DNA of 64,000 nt from Helicoverpa zea (lineage: Eukaryota; Arthropoda; Insecta; Lepidoptera; Noctuidae), in the NCBI RefSeq assembly GCF_022581195.2, contig NC_061463.1, positions 8,680,001 to 8,744,000 of the forward strand. The letters are read 5' to 3'. The notes under the pieces were generated by a model. That model searched no databases. It had not been told where the DNA came from and saw only the letters and a list, made by a program, of their open reading frames with translations. Position 1 is the first letter of the stretch; each line of letters begins with the position of its first letter. Shown one piece after another: positions 60,684-64,000 of the stretch. Both the position numbers and the translations under genes were made by a program.

Positions 60684-61419
60684 ATGATCATAATACTTTC
60701 CACAATTTTATGTAAGTATTTTTTTTATTTTAGACACACTTATAATTTAACATATAATTCAACTAAATGATGATATTTTATTCACAATTCAATAAAAGTT
60801 TAATCGTTACATTTTCATTTTAGATTTTATACTGACACTTTCCGATGGTCTCAATTTAATTGATTTACCACAAAATACAGAACGTCGAAGAGTTAACAAA
60901 GTTTTACTAAAACAATCGGATATGTATGAACCGTATCCAAGACACCGGGTAACAAAAACTGTTGCCCGTAGATACTGGCTATTGAACGAGAACAATGACG
61001 ATGATATTGCCTTCAAAGCGATGGCTGGCCGAACTGCTCCTAATTATGAAGACGAGGCTGATGCTAATTTAAAAAGCAAAATATCGACCCTTGTAAATCA
61101 GACCATGCACGACACTCAAAGGAAAATGACAAGCATTGAAACATTAAAAAACAAGTACAGAGACCAAGGCCCGTACAGAGCTGGTTTTGTGTTAAGCCTC
61201 ATCAAGAAGTCTAGAGACGTTTTAAATGAGTTATTCAACGTGGCGGTTAAACACAGAGACGAATGGAAAGCTCTAGAACAACTGAAGATCTTTGAACTCA
61301 TCGTACACACCAACGTCGATACAACCAATTTACTAAGACAGCTTGTTGAAATACACTTGACTCACATGAACTCAACGCAAGGCATAAGGAAAGGTAGCAA
61401 AAGAGTTCTTTTGATTTAG
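60684..61419 (+). CDS. Predicted secreted helical protein, copy 2
   Basis: Exons 60684-60711 and 60824-61419 join in phase (t|at = Tyr10) over a 112-bp intron, giving 207 aa. The start MIIILSTILYFILTLSDG is a signal peptide. It shares with copy 1 the intron position and phase, RRYWLLN, YEDE.DAN, NQTM.DTQRK, and an almost identical last third (ELFNVAVKHRDEW, ALEQLKIFELIVHTNVD, TTNLLRQL). The region from YEDE to N.T near the end is 111 residues in both copies without gaps. The pre-domain linker differs (about 10 residues longer) and the tail adds a basic IRKGSKR before VLLI. Possible glycosylation sites are NQT and NST. This is a tandem duplicate; function unknown. Confidence 0.82.
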
Positions 61420-61926
61420 CCTACAATAGTCGTAATATAAAAAGTATACGTTTTGAAGTTTTATTCATCACCTAACTGTAATTGATAATATGGAACACCT
61501 TTTTGTTGTTTTGGTTTACCTACCTAAGGTGAATTAAACAGTATGTAGGTTTAAACATTTGGTGGAGTTACACTCACGTTCCTAATGCGACGGAACGTAA
61601 CGCCATGTGTTACGTTAGATCACAAGTTAGGTGAAACATGCTGCAAAAACTATTATTGTATCTTTGTATTACATAGTGTATGTTAATGTAGCAGTGCCAC
61701 TTTTAAGACTGGCTTTTAAACCTCCACATCGTTAAACTATAACAAAGCCATTTTGAAATTGTGAGCTTGCAAAGATACAAAGATCAAGTCATCAGCGTCG
61801 CGCTACACAGTGGTCGGCGACTTGGTCAGTTTCTTTCATCTGGGCGAATTCGTGGCTAATTGTGGCATTAAACAATAGAACCTCTTAGCAATACAAGTAA
61901 CGCGCCTCGCATTGTTCGCCACACAA

Positions 61927-62103
61927 ATGGTGAACGTCCGTAAGTTTGTGCTTGCATGCACGGACAATAAAAAATCGAGATATTGTTTCCCTCAAAAACA
62001 CAACACGACGAAACTGTTTTTGTACAGCATGATTTGGACGAGATGTTTTGTTTGTGCTCGCTGTTTGTCTAAACTTTTGTACGGAGATTATGTTCATAGC
62101 TAA
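61927..62103 (+). pseudogene. Possible THAP-like zinc finger relic
   Basis: The frame VRKFVLACTDNKKSRYCFPQ... ending CFVCARCL has the spacing and the 'FP' landmark of an N-terminal THAP domain, but the first ligand Cys would be Phe and the final His would be Cys. The 5' side contains a GC-richer patch (61780-61860). If the resemblance is real the copy is not functional. Confidence 0.22.
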
Positions 62104-62863
62104 ACAGGGCTACAGGCATAGTTTAGTGCCCATTGTGTTTGAATACTTTTGTCAATTTGTCATGCTCAAGTACTTACTTAGTTTAATAATGTAGGTATTC
62201 TTTGATGAACTGTCATTACCTAATTAGTTTTATTTATTAGTCTCTCATGATAATTAAATTACATCTACTTAACATCAAATCTAAATAATTTCATGTCTTG
62301 AATATCTACTGATTAATATACTTTCAAAGCCCACATAAATGAAACTGTTGGGAATCAGTTTATTTCTTTTAGAGGCAATCGTCCAACCATTTCTATTTAT
62401 TGATAAAATGTTTTTCTATGAATTCAAAACTCTGCATAATTTATCCAATAGAAAACATAGATACCAATTTAAAGTAGGTAAGCATTAAAATTAAAATATT
62501 TTCACCAACAAAGAACCGATTTTAATTAATTAAATTCATTCAATGTTAAAACATCACTTGCTTTCCAATGATTCTCAGACAAAGCTCAAAGTGTATTATT
62601 TTATAGACAAATCGAAACAGAACGGGACTATGTGCTTATATAAAATACTAGGTGCCGTCTTAAAACAACCTTTAATGCTTGCATCATAGGGTTGATAGTC
62701 GTTTGTGTTATTAATTAAGTTAGGGCGTAACGGGATTGAGTGCGAATATAATAGGGGATGGAAGGGGGCGTGGCTGTAGCCCGACGCAAATATAATCAAG
62801 AACTGATAGAGCTGTGGAGACGATGTTGTGACGTCATTGTATTTTATATAAAGGACATATTTA
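62104..62863. other. No gene recognised
   Basis: AT-rich spacer. The minus-strand frame at 62596-63006 extends into the adjoining MITE and is not supported as a gene. Confidence 0.5.
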
Positions 62864-63117
62864 AGGCTCGAGCAGACCGGATGCGTATGCGTAACCACGT
62901 CGTAGTCACGCGCGTAGTTACGGCGTAACCATGAGTTGTAATGTATGGAAATGTATGAGACAGGCCACACCGCTTGCGTAACGTAGACGTGCGCGTCGTT
63001 ACGCAAGCGGTGTGGCCTGTCTCATACATTTCCATACATTACAACTCATGGTACGTGCACGTCTACGTGCACGTCTACGCTTACGTCTACGCATACGCAT
63101 CCGGTCTGCTGGAGCCT
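62864..63117. mobile_element. 254-bp Harbinger-like MITE
   Basis: The ends aggctcgagcagaccggatg and catccggtctgctggagcct are inverted, and TTA flanks both sides (62861-62863 and 63118-63120), the target of PIF/Harbinger elements. A second, perfect inverted block inside (from 'accatgagttgtaatg' to the complementary 'acaactcatggt') pairs about 55 bp around a short loop with 'gcgtcgttacg'. The right half has tandem 'cgtctacgtgca' words. Confidence 0.8.
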
Positions 63118-63161
63118 TTAAGACTTGAGATAATATTAGATAGGTAATATATTCCTCAGCA

Positions 63162-63323
63162 AAAGCACTGGTACTCAGCTACATCCGGTTAGACTGGAAG
63201 CCGACCCCAATATAGTTGGGAAAAAGGCTCGGAGGATGATGAACATCATCCTCCGAGCCTTTTTCCCAATCCTGTTGGGGTCGGCTTCCAGTCTAACCGG
63301 ATTCAGCTGAGTACCAGTGCTTT
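63162..63323. repeat. 80-bp inverted pair of SINE/LINE tails
   Basis: 63162-63241 (plus) and 63244-63323 (minus) are the same tail ('agcactggtactcagct' to 'gctcggaggatgatg'), meeting head-on with only two bases between. It can form an 80-bp hairpin with few mismatches. Confidence 0.88.
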
Positions 63324-63535
63324 ACAAGAAGCGACTGCCTATCTGACCTCCTCAACCCAGTTACCCGGGCAACCCGATACCCCTTGGTTAGACTGGTGTC
63401 AGACTTACTGGCTTCTGACTACCCGTAACGACTGCCAAGGATGTTCAATGACAGCCGGGACCTACAGTTTAACGTGCCATCCGAAACACAGCCAATGGTG
63501 TCTAAGATATACTTATCATCATCGGAGGATGATGT
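63244..63535 (-). mobile_element. Longer copy of the SINE/LINE 3' region
   Basis: Beyond the shared tail, the minus copy continues through 'cgactgcctatctgacctcc', 'ggttagactggtgtcagact', 'agccgggacctacagtttaa' and 'gtgccatccgaaacacagcc', a known noctuid LINE 3' region, and ends in cggaggatgat. Confidence 0.7.
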
Positions 63536-63592
63536 TCCTCAGCAAAATATAAATGTATCTTTGTATTTTGTTAAATCCATGGTTTTTACTTA

Positions 63593-63780
63593 CAGCCAAT
63601 TTCTTCATCAAAAGTAAAATCCAAAGTAAAAATGAAAGTAATGTCTAAAGTAAAAGTAACGGTCAAATTCGCTTTTTCTATTAGTTTTGCTGTCACTTTA
63701 GCCTTGAAAAAACGAATTTGACCATTACTTTTACTTTAGACATTACTTTGACTTTTATGTTTGATGAAGAAACTGGCCGT
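63593..63780. mobile_element. 188-bp MITE rich in AAAGTA words
   Basis: Inverted halves: cagccaatttcttcatcaaa ... 'aaagtaaaagtaacggtcaa' on the left, and 'accattacttttacttt' ... 'tttgatgaagaaactggccg' on the right, with an indel of about 12 bases. TA flanks both ends (63591-63592 and 63781-63782). Confidence 0.72.
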
Positions 63781-63782
63781 TA

Positions 63783-64000
63783 GACATTCAGGAAATGAAA
63801 ACATCTGGAGTTCCTTTCCGTCATGGTTTCCTCAGATGTAACCTACCTATACATTAGACTGTAGTCGTCAAACCGCCATAGTGATTTACCATTAATTTAT
63901 CTCCGTAGAAGTGGGAGCCTGTGCCCTGTACAATAAAATATGTAAGTAGATGATGATAATCTTTTTTGCGACGAGACCCGAGAACAATTCCCTAAATGTA
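63783..64000. other. Window end, nothing recognised
   Basis: AT-rich DNA without a supported exon or repeat. Confidence 0.5.

Noticed and set aside
62596..63006. 136-codon minus-strand ORF
   Set aside because: Half of it lies in the Harbinger-like MITE and the rest is AT-rich with no domain.

Overview
The window is nuclear DNA of a lepidopteran insect, most likely a noctuid moth. The evidence is AT-rich intergenic DNA full of TAGGTA/GTACCTA words, small coding exons with GT-AG introns, insect-type protein families, and a typical moth repeat load (tRNA-derived SINEs, RTE-like LINE tails, many short inverted-repeat elements). There are no operons, CRISPR arrays or bacterial signals. Exon models were built by hand from reading frame, splice sites and phase. 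No transcript data or database search was available.

Layout. 1-2.5 kb: a 30-bp minisatellite and an LTR-like fragment. 2.5-5.5 kb: the last three coding exons of a peptide-methionine-sulfoxide reductase A gene (+); its start lies outside the window. 5.5-25.7 kb: about 20 kb of intergenic DNA with at least six inverted-repeat elements, LINE/SINE relics and two weak orphan exon candidates. 25.7-40.6 kb: a two-exon gene (+) for a small, unrecognised single-pass membrane protein, split by a 14.4-kb intron. That intron contains a SINE with a perfect target-site duplication, several MITEs, a TIR element carrying a promoter-plus-first-exon fragment, and a THAP zinc-finger exon. 43.3-48.9 kb: a complete palmitoyl-protein thioesterase 1 gene (Ppt1, +, five exons, 296 aa). 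49.6-57.4 kb: a complete six-exon GNAT-family N-acetyltransferase (-, 247 aa), convergent with Ppt1. Its introns hold a 3.6-kb composite repeat with alternating 322-bp units and a 0.8-kb 12/13-bp satellite. 57.5-61.4 kb: two tandem paralogous genes (+) for small predicted secreted helical proteins of unknown function. 61.4-64 kb: mobile-element debris, including a Harbinger-like MITE and an 80-bp hairpin made by two inverted repeat tails.

How the genes relate. This is ordinary insect gene order, not a functional cluster. The most notable features are the tandem secreted pair and the divergent start codons, 64 bp apart, of the acetyltransferase and the first secreted gene. No clearly novel multi-gene system was found. 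The main observations concern this orphan family, the small membrane protein, an unexplained 132-codon ORF in an acetyltransferase intron, and the variety of inverted-repeat elements.
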